From Liolophura sinensis (lineage: Eukaryota > Mollusca > Polyplacophora > Chitonida > Chitonidae), in contig NC_088305.1 in NCBI RefSeq assembly GCF_032854445.1, forward strand, positions 441,001-505,000: a stretch of DNA of 64,000 bases, written 5' to 3'. A program made the position numbers and the translations under genes. The notes beneath the pieces were generated by a model. It made no database searches and was not told where the DNA came from. It saw only the letters and a list, made by a program, of their open reading frames with translations. Below, one piece after another: positions 1 through 34,900 of the stretch (the first letter of the stretch is position 1; each line of letters opens with the position of its first letter).

Positions 1-695
1 TACTTACTGAGGATATACTGGTGTGGTTGTCCAACACTTACTGAGGATAAAGTGGTGTGGCCAACACTTAGTGAGGATACTTACTGATATAGTGGTGTGG
101 TTGGCCAACACTTATTGAGGATAAAGTGATGTGGCCAACACTTAGTGAGGATACTTACTGAGGATATACTGGTGTGGTTGGCCAACACTTATTGAGGATA
201 AAGTGGTGTGGCCAACACTTAGTGAGGATACTTACTGAGGATATACTGGTGTGGTTGGCCAACACTTACTGAGGATAAAGTGGTGTGGCCAACACTTAGT
301 GAGGATACTTACTGAGGATATACTGGTGTGGTTGGCCAACACTTATTGAGGATAAAGTGGTGTGGCCAACACTTAGTGAGGATACTTACTGAGGATATAC
401 TGGTGTGGTTGGCCAACACTTATTGAGGATAAAGTGGTGTGGCCAACACTTAGTGAGGATACTTACTGAGGATAGAGTTGGTGTGGTTGGCCAACACTTA
501 TTGAGGATAAAGTGGTGTGGCCAACACTTAGTGAGGATACTTACTGAGGATATACTGGTGTGGTTGGCCAACACTTACTGAGGATAAAGTGGTGTGGCCA
601 ACACTTAGTGAGGATACTTACTGATACAGTGGTGTGGTTGGCCAACATTTATTGAGGATAAAGTGGTGTGGCCAACACTTAGTGAGGATACTTAC

Positions 696-721
<26 letters not shown>
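1..721. repeat. 77-bp minisatellite built from the TUBG1 exon 11 / intron 11 junction
   Basis: Tandem units of 77 bp (starts at about 167, 244, 321, 398 and onward), cut by the left window edge. On the minus strand each unit carries a copy of the last ~27 coding bases of TUBG1 exon 11 (Ala-Asn-His-Thr-Ser-Ile-Ser-Ser) followed by the donor TCA|GTAAGT. Nine extra GTAAGT copies lie downstream of the native donor at 696/695. Within the unit a second, diverged half-copy of the same stretch is visible, lacking a good donor. One unit (about 601-640) has a short deletion. Confidence 0.95.
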
Positions 722-24237
<23,516 letters not shown>

Positions 24238-25689
24238 ATTTCCTTCCTTGCCCGGCTTAGAAAGACAGTCCTACGGCTTCCAAAGACGTGTGTTGACAAT
24301 GAAGATCGAAAATGGCGGCAAATTATGATGTTCGTCATCAAAGAGCCTTCAACACGTTGAGTGCTAATTATAAATATTTCTGACACGTTGATGAGGTTTG
24401 AACTTTAAAATACTACACATGGTATACTTTGTATTGAGTTATCAAAGCTGGTATCTTCAAAAATATGTTGCATATTTGTTTTTACCCAAAGCACTACGTT
24501 CATGTTTTATCACACTCGTACATTTCTGGTACCTGTCACATGCATGCTTCGGCCTGTCATTCAACATTCCTTGACACACTGGGGAGGACGAAGCTAACGC
24601 CATATAGGACATACTACATTTTAGGCAGTGAACAATTATTTGTAAATATGTACATTTCTGTAAGAAGAAAAAGACATTTGAAAATTACGCAAACTTCGTA
24701 AGGAAGATTGTGAAAAGTTATTTGTAAATATGACCTTTAGTATTTTTCTCAACTTTCTTTTATGGAGAAAAGGTCATGTGGAAATAAATTGTGGAATTTT
24801 GGACACCCTCTTGGTATAATGGACGTTTCACATATTCATTCATATATAAAATTATGCTCTGAATAAGAATGGGATGCATGTCTAACATTTTGTTAATTGT
24901 TTATGCCCAAAACACCTGCGGGTATGTTAATTCAGAATAATGACAACATTTATGAACATAGGCCTACATGTATTTACAAACATAAATATGATTAAAACTC
25001 TGGTTTGACGCGTTTCTCATCAGAAAAGACTAATATACATTTGCTGGACATCCATGGTCACATTTAAAACATATTTGTATGCATAAATACTTCGAACTTT
25101 CAATTATAATACGGTATACCAAGATACCAAAAGACAAGATATTAAAGAACATAGGCCTATATCTAGAAATAATTCTTCCCAACTTGACTTATGAGCTGGA
25201 TTTGTATTCTTTACAACACTCTTTCATGATTTGGCTTGTTTTCTTGAGAAACATATACACCTATAGTAACACAGGTCCAGTTGTATTTTCAGATCCAGAC
25301 ACCAAAAACGACACCGAATTCGGTCACTCCAAACACCCGATCACATATTGACCCCACTTGATTACCGGTTTAGTAGTATTACGCCGTAAACACGTGGTAG
25401 TGTTGTCAAATCGCCCCCGCTCAAAAGTGACCAGTCGATTGAAAATAGTTCAAATTGATTTCATATAAGCTGCGTTCAGATGATGGGATTTGTCGAACGC
25501 TACAAATGAACGGAATTATAGCACATGTCCTGTGTTCATTCGACGGGCGAGTCGACTCGACAATCGCATCGCGTGAATTCGAGGTTAGGCTGTTTCCAGG
25601 TACATATGTGATTCAGTTAGCCACAGTACATAGTTTTACATGTATTACTTCTCAGGCATTTGTGTATTATAGCAGTGTTTCCTTTCACC

Positions 25690-25774
25690 CTAATTCACCC
25701 TGGTTGTCGTCGTATAAGCGAAATACTCTAGAGTATATATACGGCGTAAAACATAAAATAAATAAATAAATAAA
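25690..25774 (+). mobile_element. SINE 3' fragment
   Basis: GTCGTCGTATAAGCGAAATA followed by CGGCGTAAAACAT and an (AAAT)n tail. Confidence 0.8.
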
Positions 25775-25877
25775 TATTGCAACAGTAAAATGCTTCACAA
25801 TCTTACTTGATCCAAACGGAAAATTAACTGAGAGCTTCATGCACATAACACGGTGCCAGTACCAAATATAACTGAGG

Positions 25878-25945
25878 GTTTATTTATTCATACATGTATT
25901 TAAATGTTGTCTAACGTCATATTCAAGAATTTTTGCTTCTACGAT
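25878..25945 (-). mobile_element. Diverged SINE 3' fragment
   Basis: TTTATTTATTC, then TGTCTAACGTCATATTCAAG, resembling the complement of the SINE tail. Confidence 0.55.
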
Positions 25946-26949
25946 TCTCTTAATTTTTCCTAGAATTGAGTTGTCTGGAGTAAACAACCGACCTTTTGCA
26001 AGTTACTGATGAGCTTTTCCACATGTGACCTAGAGAAATGCACACACTATTGGTGGAAGACGAGTGGTCACCAACCCAGCAACGTATATATAAGACCACG
26101 CGATCGCCATCGATCGCTTACTGTCATCGATGTCCGGCTCACTAACACAGTGAGAGCGTCGTGTTGACGTGAAACATTCGACATAAAACACAAACAGATA
26201 AATGAATCTATAAATAAATATATTTGACAAGTGTATAGCTCTAGAAATATGGTCAGCAACAACTCATTGATACATACTCTGATTTAATACCTGATATAGG
26301 AAGCAAATTTTTACAGTTTGTATAAATATTTATAACAGATCTAATCAGAAAGTAAAAAGAAAAATAGATCCAATTATCATAATTATTGAAAATATTTAGT
26401 TGAAAACAGTTTTCTTCATAGGCATATACATTCATCCAAATATTTGACAGTGTGGAACGTTGAGACTCGCTAAAAAAATATGTGAAGCCTTTCTCCGCAC
26501 TCTCTCTGCGATCTCTACTTACATGTACAGGACTTACAGACCTATGCTTGGACTGGAGAATTCTTGACACTTAGGAAATAGATCTCATTTTTAACACCTC
26601 CACGCTTGCGTGACATAGGCCTATTTATGCACAACCTAGTGTACACAATTGGTGGCAGACAAGAATGGTGGTTTTCTGTTTTTTTTTTTTAATGTTTGTT
26701 TTTCTTTTCACTTTTGCGGTCGGAGTTTTTCTTTTTCTTCTTTTTCCTAGATAATCAGCCAATCGAATTACCACTTGGTTCGCACTGTCGTGTAAATCGA
26801 GATGATTGTTTATCTCGGGACCCGACTTAGTTATCTCGAGCCCCGAGATAATCATCCAATGATAATGTCACATACATGAATGTTTCAACAAAAGCGAAGC
26901 TAAACGTATATCCGATTGGCTTATTATCTCGGGACCCCAAGATCTTTTT

Positions 26950-27150
26950 CTGGGAGTTTTTCTTTCTTTTTTATCTGTATGCTTCACAAAAAAAGAAAAG
27001 AAAAACGCCAATCCAATCTCTTTTTTGGGTAGTTTTTCTTTTATTTTTGCTCTGCTCAAAAAAACAAAAGTTAAACTCCCACGTGATCTCCTCTTTTGGG
27101 AGGTTTTTCTTTTTGGAGGGCCTGCTAAAAAAATGAAAAACTACAACTGC
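26950..27150. repeat. Three tandem A/T hairpin units, ~71-bp spacing
   Basis: Three successive inverted repeats, each with a GGAGTTTTTCTTT-like left arm and an AAAAGAAAAAC-like right arm around a 9-15 base loop, starting near 26957, 27028 and 27100. An upstream T-rich stretch (26660-26750) and an inverted TTATCTCGGG / CCCGAGATAA pair (26810-26850) look related. Confidence 0.6.
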
Positions 27151-27423
27151 AAAAGTGGGAAAAAATAGAAAACGCACGGTTAGAACAATGAAAACCGCCT
27201 ATTTCGGCTCTGTACGCTTGAGTCCACACCAAGGTAAAGTGGGTGCATTCCAGCTATCGAAAACAAGCACGTTAATCACTCTTCAGCTGACTGCTCTGGT
27301 GCCACCAAATGCATGTATGCCCACATGGGGGCCCTATTACAAGCTGAATGGAAAAGGCCCTATATGTGTGTGGGTGTGGAAGGTTGTACATGCTCTTAAC
27401 AAGCTGAACGGATGAAGTTTTAC

Positions 27424-27520
27424 GTTTATATATCTATTTATATTATTTATTGGATTCAATGGTGTTTTAAGCCGTACTCAGGACTATTAAACCGATACGA
27501 CGGCGGCCTGCATTATGGTG
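27424..27520 (-). mobile_element. SINE 3' part at the root of a minisatellite
   Basis: TTATTGGATTCAATGGTGTT, TTAAGCCGTACTCAGGACTA and CGATACGACGGCGGCCTGCA. It runs directly into the 47-bp array at its GCATTATGGTGG segment. Confidence 0.85.
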
Positions 27521-28078
27521 GAGGAAACAGGGTGGAGCATGCCCGGAGGAGGCCAGCATTATGCTATGAGGAAACAAGGCGGAGCATACCTGGGGGAGGC
27601 CAGCATTATGGTGGAAAGAGACAGGTCGGAGCATACCCGGAGGAGGCCAGCATTATGATGGGAGGAAACAAGGCGGAGCATGCCCGGAGGAGGCCAGCAT
27701 TATGGCGGAAGGAAAGGGTAGAGCATGCCCGGGGGATGCCAACATTATGGTGGAGGAAACAGGACGGAGCATGCCCGGGAGAGGCCAGCATTATGGTGGG
27801 AGGAAAGGGTAGAGCATGCCCGGGGGATGCCAACATTATGGTGGAGGAAACAGGACGGAGCATGCCCGGGGGAGGCCAGCATTATGGTGGGAGAAAATAG
27901 GACGCAGTATGCCCGGGGGAGGCCAGCGTTATGGTGGGAGGAAACAGGGCGGAGCATGCAGGGGGAGGCCAGCATTATGGTGGGAGGAAAACAGGACGGA
28001 GCATGCCCGGAGGACACCAGTATTATGGTGGGAAGAAACCTTGCGGAGCATGACCAGGGGAGGTCAGCATTATGCTGG
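27505..28078. repeat. ~47-bp minisatellite made of SINE body sequence
   Basis: About 12 units of 45-47 bp (starts at 27553, 27600, 27647, 27694, 27739). Each contains GGCCAGCATTATGGTGGGAG and GAAACAGGGCGGAGCATGCC, which correspond to the GCCAGCATTATGGTGGGAGG and cap-like stretch of the SINE that precedes the array. Confidence 0.9.
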
Positions 28079-28739
28079 AATTAGGCCTACAGATTACAGT
28101 TTTCTATCTTGTCATAATCTGATCACATGAAGGCAAATGATTAGAAGATTTCCTCATAGAGACGACTACAAATTAATGCGAATGTATTTACCATACATGC
28201 ACAATGACCTGACTATACCAGCAGAGAAAAAATAACGGACAACAAATAGACAACAAAATAAGCACCAAACAAAGAATCATCTAATTATTCACACCAACCG
28301 GCTAATAAATGATTTAATCGGTGAAAATTGTTAATCAATGAAGTATTTGTTAACTGTGCACCGGCTGAGATACATGTACTGTCGAACCTACAATCGGGAC
28401 TTCACATCATTTCGGTCAGATATTTGTTTACATGCCATCAGGTTGTTGACTCGTACATTTTCTTTTTCAACTCAAAATTATGTCCCAAATCACCGTCTAC
28501 AAATTGAAAATCTCCAAAATAATATTATGAAATATTATATATTAGTACAGTCTTGTAAGTGCAGGTGAAAGATTATTTTATTAAACTTAATGTTGCTAAA
28601 TATTTGGTGTGCAAACTTTAATGTAGCACATCGCGTAAAGAAGAGCGCATGACGTCATAGACAACAAACTTCTCCCGTCATGTCGAGTTGAAGTTACGTA
28701 TTTACCACAAGTGTTTATGGGTTGAAAGAAAGTGGCAAA

Positions 28740-28911
28740 ATGGAGAGCACAAACGGACAGGAACCCGATCCGAGTATCAAGAAGATGGAAGTAATGCTGA
28801 AGGAGGCTTTAAGTCCTATCGAACCCCTTTTAATGAAAGTGCAAAGCCTGTTGGTGTGGAGAATCCGAGGCGAAGTTTCCTCATGCTTGCATGTGTCCAC
28901 GGTTTGTTTTG
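28740..28911 (+). CDS. RETREG: RETREG exon 1, with an apparent 1-base deletion
   Basis: Begins [15 protein letters not shown]. The frame runs through [11 protein letters not shown], then needs one more base after TGG at 28859 to continue as [18 protein letters not shown], which joins exon 2 in phase. As written the frame goes to [11 protein letters not shown] and would fail at the next junction. The donor GTGAGT starts at 28912. Confidence 0.85.
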
Positions 28912-31900
28912 GTGAGTAAAAAACTTCATTGACAGTTGGCGCCGCTGTTTGTTTTGGTCTCATTTGTCAGCTAGATAGAGGGCTATATCCGATGTGAGAT
29001 GATATGCGGTTGTCATGGGCATCTTTGTCCAGCGGAAATTCAAGTTAAAGTTTGTACGGCAAAGTGAAATGGTCATTGATTGTAAACAACTCAGATACGG
29101 TGTCAGTATCAAGTTTATGACTACTCTATGTTGTTGTTGTTTGTCAGGTAATGATGTTATACCACCCTGCACATTTTTTATGAATTTCAATTCATGGTCC
29201 ACTTTTTAATCTCATTTTGCGTTATCTATCAATTTGAGCTCATAGAAAAGCGGGGGGGGGGGGGGGGAGTCTGAGAAAATTTTCTACAGTAGCTTACAGT
29301 CACGAAGAATCTCAGTGTGTGTGTTCATTCTAACCTAATGATCAGTTAGATGTTATATGCTAATGATACAACTTCTAACAGAGGTCTCTTCCCAAAACGC
29401 TGGGTGTTTTCCTATCCGCACTTTCTACCTGACATCTCAATCAGCAATCCCTGGCCAAGGAGATCGCACTTTTATTGGACCACAGTGGACTCCAGCTATG
29501 ATCAGATCGTGTATTTCTTGTCCATGACCCAGGAAAACTTTAAACAGCCATGTTCGCCATCTCTAACCTATGTGGAATGGACTGTTCTGCACGATGTATA
29601 TTTTTCGTCAGTAATGCACAGCAGACCATATTATCTGTGTAGAACAGACATTAGCATGTTGAAAGTCTCCATCATGAAGAACAATCGGGAAACCATCAAG
29701 AAGGCAAACATGGCAATATGTTCAAAGTTTTGCCCGCGTTTCAGTCTTAAGTTGAGTGTGCTGATTGAGAAAATGTCAGGAAAGGAACGCTGTGGAAGTT
29801 CCAACTGCAGATAGGAACATACCCATGTTTTTTCTGAATGGACCTCTGTTAGCATGCTAGTGCAGAACAACAACCCAGGAGCCTCTCACTAATTCAGCCG
29901 CTGTGAGTTTAAGTCTAGCTCACGCTGGCTTCCTCCCTGGTTGTACGAGGAGAGGTCTGTCAGTAACCTGCGGATGGTTTCCCTCCTGCCATCCTGCCAT
30001 GTAGATGTGGTAAATGCTTTTGTATGAAGTGTAAATGTGGTAAAGGCTTTTATATGAAGTGTAAATGTGATAAAGGCTTTTGTATGAAGTGTAAATGTGA
30101 TAAAGGCTTTTGTATGACGTGTAGATGTGGTAAATGCTTTTGTATGAAGTGTAAATGCGGTAAAGGCTTTTGTATGAAGTGTAAATGTGAGAAAGGCTTT
30201 TGTATGAAGTGTAAATGTGATAAAGGCTTTTGTATGATGTGTAAATGTGATAAAAGCTTTTGTATGAAGTTCCTTGAAACTGATTATCCGACCTGAGAAT
30301 CTACTTGAACCTAACAGGTATCCAGCAGGATTGCCCACCTGCGGCACCCAGTAGGATCTCCAGGTTCTGTTTTTGCTTATCCCTGTACAGCCTTGCTCAT
30401 CCAGGCATCCAGTTGTATCTCCAGGCTCACACAGTAGATTTTATAGCAACAAGAGCCTTCAGAAAGTTCGCACATCCACACTTCAATTTTGATGTATAAT
30501 GGAACTGAGGGCCCCAAAGATGAAAAAAAAATTTCATCTTAATTGAACATGTTTACATGTTTGTTTGGTCCTCATTGAGAGTCAAAATGAAATTTTCTTC
30601 AGTCAGCAGAGGAGCAAATGCCTCATGTCAGCCTTCTGTCATACCGGTAGTCTTTTTTCACTGTTGATTGTTGTTCTTTTCTTTTCTAGGTTTCTGGCAG
30701 TGACGTCTTACCGAGTGTACTTTATGATGTCTGTGGTGGCAATGGTTCTGTTTTTTATTGACATGTGGAAGAAGAAAATTTGGCCAGAAATCCGAGGTAA
30801 GAGTACAGATGTCCACAGATACTAGTGACCTATACTGGTATACTGTATACTGGTGACCGAGGTGACCGAGGGGTATGATTCCGTGCTCCAGGGTCCTAAA
30901 CTGTCTAATAATAGAGGATTGGTATGAAGGAACTCTTAAGTGGAGATTATGGTGGTAAGGAAAATGGAAAATTTTTCAGGTAGATTTTATTATAATATCG
31001 CTATTTTGACACGTCATTTTCTGTTAATGGTCTGAAATGTTTGGAAATGATATCATTGTTGAACCAGCGGGGAGTGTGAGACCAGCTTTAGTAGTGCCGC
31101 CATTCACACTTCGTGTAATTGGCCACCAGGGTTGTCACAGATAATGTGATGACTGCAGACTGCTTAATTTCAGGACGCACAACTGGGTATTGGGGAAGTT
31201 GTAGTGTAAAGCCTTTTGAAAGAAAAAAAAATAAGCAGCATTTTTTCTACCATTATATATTGAGACAATCCCTATAAAACTGAATATTGAGAGTAAAAAG
31301 AAACAAACGTTTTATGTATCCTTTAAATCAGACCTAGCCTGAGCTTCAGAACAGTTTACTCGCTCCAGTTGTGACTTAGCCACGAGAAAGAGGTCTTATA
31401 ACTCGCTATCTCTCATGAGGACATTGAAAATTAGGGCTTAATTTCAAATCCATGTTCGGGGGAAAGCATGCATGTAAGTTAACACATCCTGGTGACCCCC
31501 CCCCCCCCCCCCCCCCCGGTAACATGTAGAGATGTTAGTTCTGGAACTTGTGTGATCATATCTTAGGTCAGGTTCTAAATCTAACAGTCTATTTGACATG
31601 ATGGCATTGTAACATTTTGCATCCATAAACTTATTGAATATAGATGTATGTACTTAACCTGTGTTTTTGTAAATGAGCTGTTCATGTTTTAAAGTGAAAT
31701 TAATAGTTGTAATATATGTGTAAGAAGTTTGTGTTTGTGTATATTGTAGTGCCACCGTCTTCACCAGAGGACAAGGATGGGTAAGTTGAATGTGCACAAG
31801 TTTGTCAATTTTTGAATTCAGACCGAAGCTCGTGGCCAACCAATAAAGCACTTGGGCCACCAATAATGCACGTGGCCCACCAGTTATGCACTTGGCCCAC

Positions 31901-34900
31901 CAATAAAGCACTTGGCCAACCAATAAAGCACTTGGGCCACCAATAATGCACTTGGGCTACCAAAAATGCACTTGGCCCTCCAATAAAGCACATGGTCCAC
32001 CAATAATGCACTTGGCCCACCAATAATGCACTTGGCCCACCAATAAGCGCTTGGCCAACCAATAAATTTATTTGATTGGTGTTTTACGCCGTACTCAAGA
32101 ATAGTTCACTTATACGACGGCAGCCAGCATTATGGTGGGTGGAAACCGGGGGAAACACACGACCATCCGCAGGTTGCTGGCAGACCTTCCCACTTACGGC
32201 CGGAGAGGAAGCCAGCATGAGCTGGACTTGAACTCACAGTGACTGCATTGGTGAGAGGCTCCTGGGTCATTACGCTGCGCTAGCGCGCTAACCGACTGAG
32301 CCACGGAGGCCCCCGCCAACCAATAAAGCACATGGTCCACCAATAATGCACTTGTCCCACCAGCAATGCACTTGGCCCACCAATAAAAAACATGGTCCAC
32401 CAATAATGCACTTGGCCCACCAGTAAAGCACTTGGTCCACCAATTATGCACTTGGTCCACCAGTAAAGCACTTGGTCCACCAATAAAGCACTTGGCCCAC
32501 CAATAATGCACTTTGCCCACCAATAAAGCACTTGGCCCACTAGTAAAGCGCTTGGCCCACCAATAAAGCACTTGGGCTCGTCAAAAATGCACTTGGCTCA
32601 CCAATAAAGCACTTGGCTCATAATAAAGCCCTTGGCCAACAAATGAAACTCCTGGCCCATCAATAAAGCCTTGGTTAACCAACAAAGCCTTTGGCCCACT
32701 AACAAAGCCATTGGTCCACCAATAAAAGGCTTGAAATGAAGTCTGCTTAACTGGTTACTCTAAATCCAAGGCCTACCTGCAGCTGATTGGCTCTCGGTCA
32801 CCAAGGTCGCGCGTTCTGGGTTTAGCTGTAGCATTAGGCTAGGAGATTTGTCCAGTACTTGGCTAAAGGCAGTAATTTAACTTTGTCTTTGACTTTGTTT
32901 AGCTTAATATAGGTTAAAAAAAGTTCTGTCAGAACAATCTTTTATTACACATTTCTTCATACATACAGACTAAAAAGATGTCATTTGGATGTGCCAACAT
33001 GTACGATTTCCTTTCCCAGATGAGGGGAGATAACTGTGAGCCTTGCCTTAGCTTTGGTGACTGACAGGCATAACTCTATTGCTAACTGTTTCACAGCTGG
33101 ACTCCCATTCATCCGCGATTACTGAGTGTGCCTGAGATTTGTCAGCACTTGGCTGAGCTTTGTGTTAGCGGCATGGCACTGTTTGATTCCTGGATTATGT
33201 TGAGAAAAGATCGACCTTTACCGGTAAGGAATTAATTAATTTATTTCACTTTTAACTCTGTATTGACAAGTTTTTGATAGACAATAGTCAGAATTATATT
33301 TTCTATTAACTTCAGAAAATAATTTTGTGTGAGTTCCATTTAACAGAAATCTTGTGTTTCCTCATTCGTGAAAATAAAGACTTGTTAATTTAAATGTGGT
33401 TAAAATTATTAGTGTCTCATTTTGTGCTTAGCACAACCCCCATCTCTGTGGCCAAGTCAGTGAAATTAATAGCTTTCAACAAATGGGCTTTCTCAGATTA
33501 AAGAAACAGTAAGAAAATCAAGGGTAAAGAAAATCTTAAAAAATTTAGTAAATATTTAATTGTGTATTCAGGCAATTTTAAAACATTCTAGCATTTTTGT
33601 TTTTTGGTTCAAAGTAAGGTTGATCGGGAGTTGCCCTTTGTTTTGTGTACATTTTGTTTGTGTACAGTCCGTCATGTAAAATCTGTCTTCTCCTTTTTTC
33701 AGTTTTGTCTAATGAACGGAGGAATCTGTTCTGTTCTAGCTATGATAGGTCATTATGTACCTGGCCTTATGCTCTCCTATATACTGGGTAAGTATTTCCT
33801 CATCATTAATAGATCCTCCAGTCGTAATGCTGGCCGCTGTCGTATAAGTGAAATAATCCTGAGCGTGACGTAAAATACCAATCAAATAAATGAATGAACA
33901 AATCATTATTAATAACATGTTTGGGTGTGCGACTGAGGGGGCTAGTGTGCCAGCGGAATGCAGTGAACCAGGCGCCTCTCACCAATGCGGTTGCTGTGAG
34001 TNNNNNNNNNNNNNNNNNNNNNNNNNNNNNNNNNNNNNNNNNNNNNNNNNNNNNNNNNNNNNNNNNNNNNNNNNNNNNNNNNNNNNNNNNNNNNNNNNNN
34101 NNNNNNNNNNNNNNNNNNNNNNNNNNNNNNNNNNNNNNNNNNNNNNNNNNNNNNNNNNNNNNNNNNNNNNNNNNNNNNNNNNNNNNNNNNNNNNNNNNNN
34201 NGTGGTTTTACTCTCTATGCTGTAGGCGTATTTCACCAGTTACGTGTGACCATTTGCCGACTCTCACATTGTCATGGCTGCTGTGGTTTTACTCTCTATG
34301 CTGTAGGCGTATTTCACCAGTTACGTGTGACCATTTGCCAACTGTCACACAGGCATCCCTGCTCTTGTTTTACTCTCTATGCTGTAGGCGTATTTCACAG
34401 GATAGGTGTGATTATTTGCTTACTGTCACACTGTTATCACTGCTGTGGTTTTACTCTCTATGCCTTAGACTTATTTCACCGGTAGTAACAATGTGACCAT
34501 TTGCCAACTGTCACACTGTCATCCCTGCTCTGGTTTTACTCTCTATGATCTAGCCGTAATTCACCGGTTACGTGTGACCAATTTCCAGCTATTACATTGT
34601 TCTTACTGCTCTGGTTTTACTCTCTATGCTGTAGGCGTATTTCACAGGTTAGGTGTGACCATTTGCCAACTGTCACACTGTCATCCCTGCTCTGGTTTTA
34701 CTCTCTATGCTGTAGGCGTATTTCACAGGTTAGGTGTGACCATTTGCTAACTGTCACTTTGTCATCCCTGCTCTGGTTTTACTCTCTATGCTGTAGGTGT
34801 ATTTCACAGGTTAGGTATGACCATTTGCCAACTGTCACACTGTCATCCCTGCTCTGGTTTTACTCTCTATGCTGTAAGGCGTATTTCACAGGTTACGTGT

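Larger units (their letters stand above)
24238..28739. promoter_or_regulatory. Divergent intergenic region between TUBG1 and RETREG
   Basis: 4.5 kb between two start codons pointing away from each other, so both promoters must lie here. No core element can be assigned with certainty; a TATATATAAG string at 26086-26095 is the only TATA-like sequence I noted, and it is far from both starts. The region holds SINE fragments, a cluster of A/T-rich hairpins (26950-27150) and a SINE-derived array (27505-28078). Near 24312 a short plus-strand frame begins MAANYDVRHQ and stops after 23 codons. Confidence 0.55.

Noticed and set aside
24312-24384. Plus-strand frame starting MAANYDVRHQ 75 bases upstream of TUBG1, as a divergent first exon
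   Set aside because: Only 23 codons before a stop, with no donor in frame; the only support is the start context.
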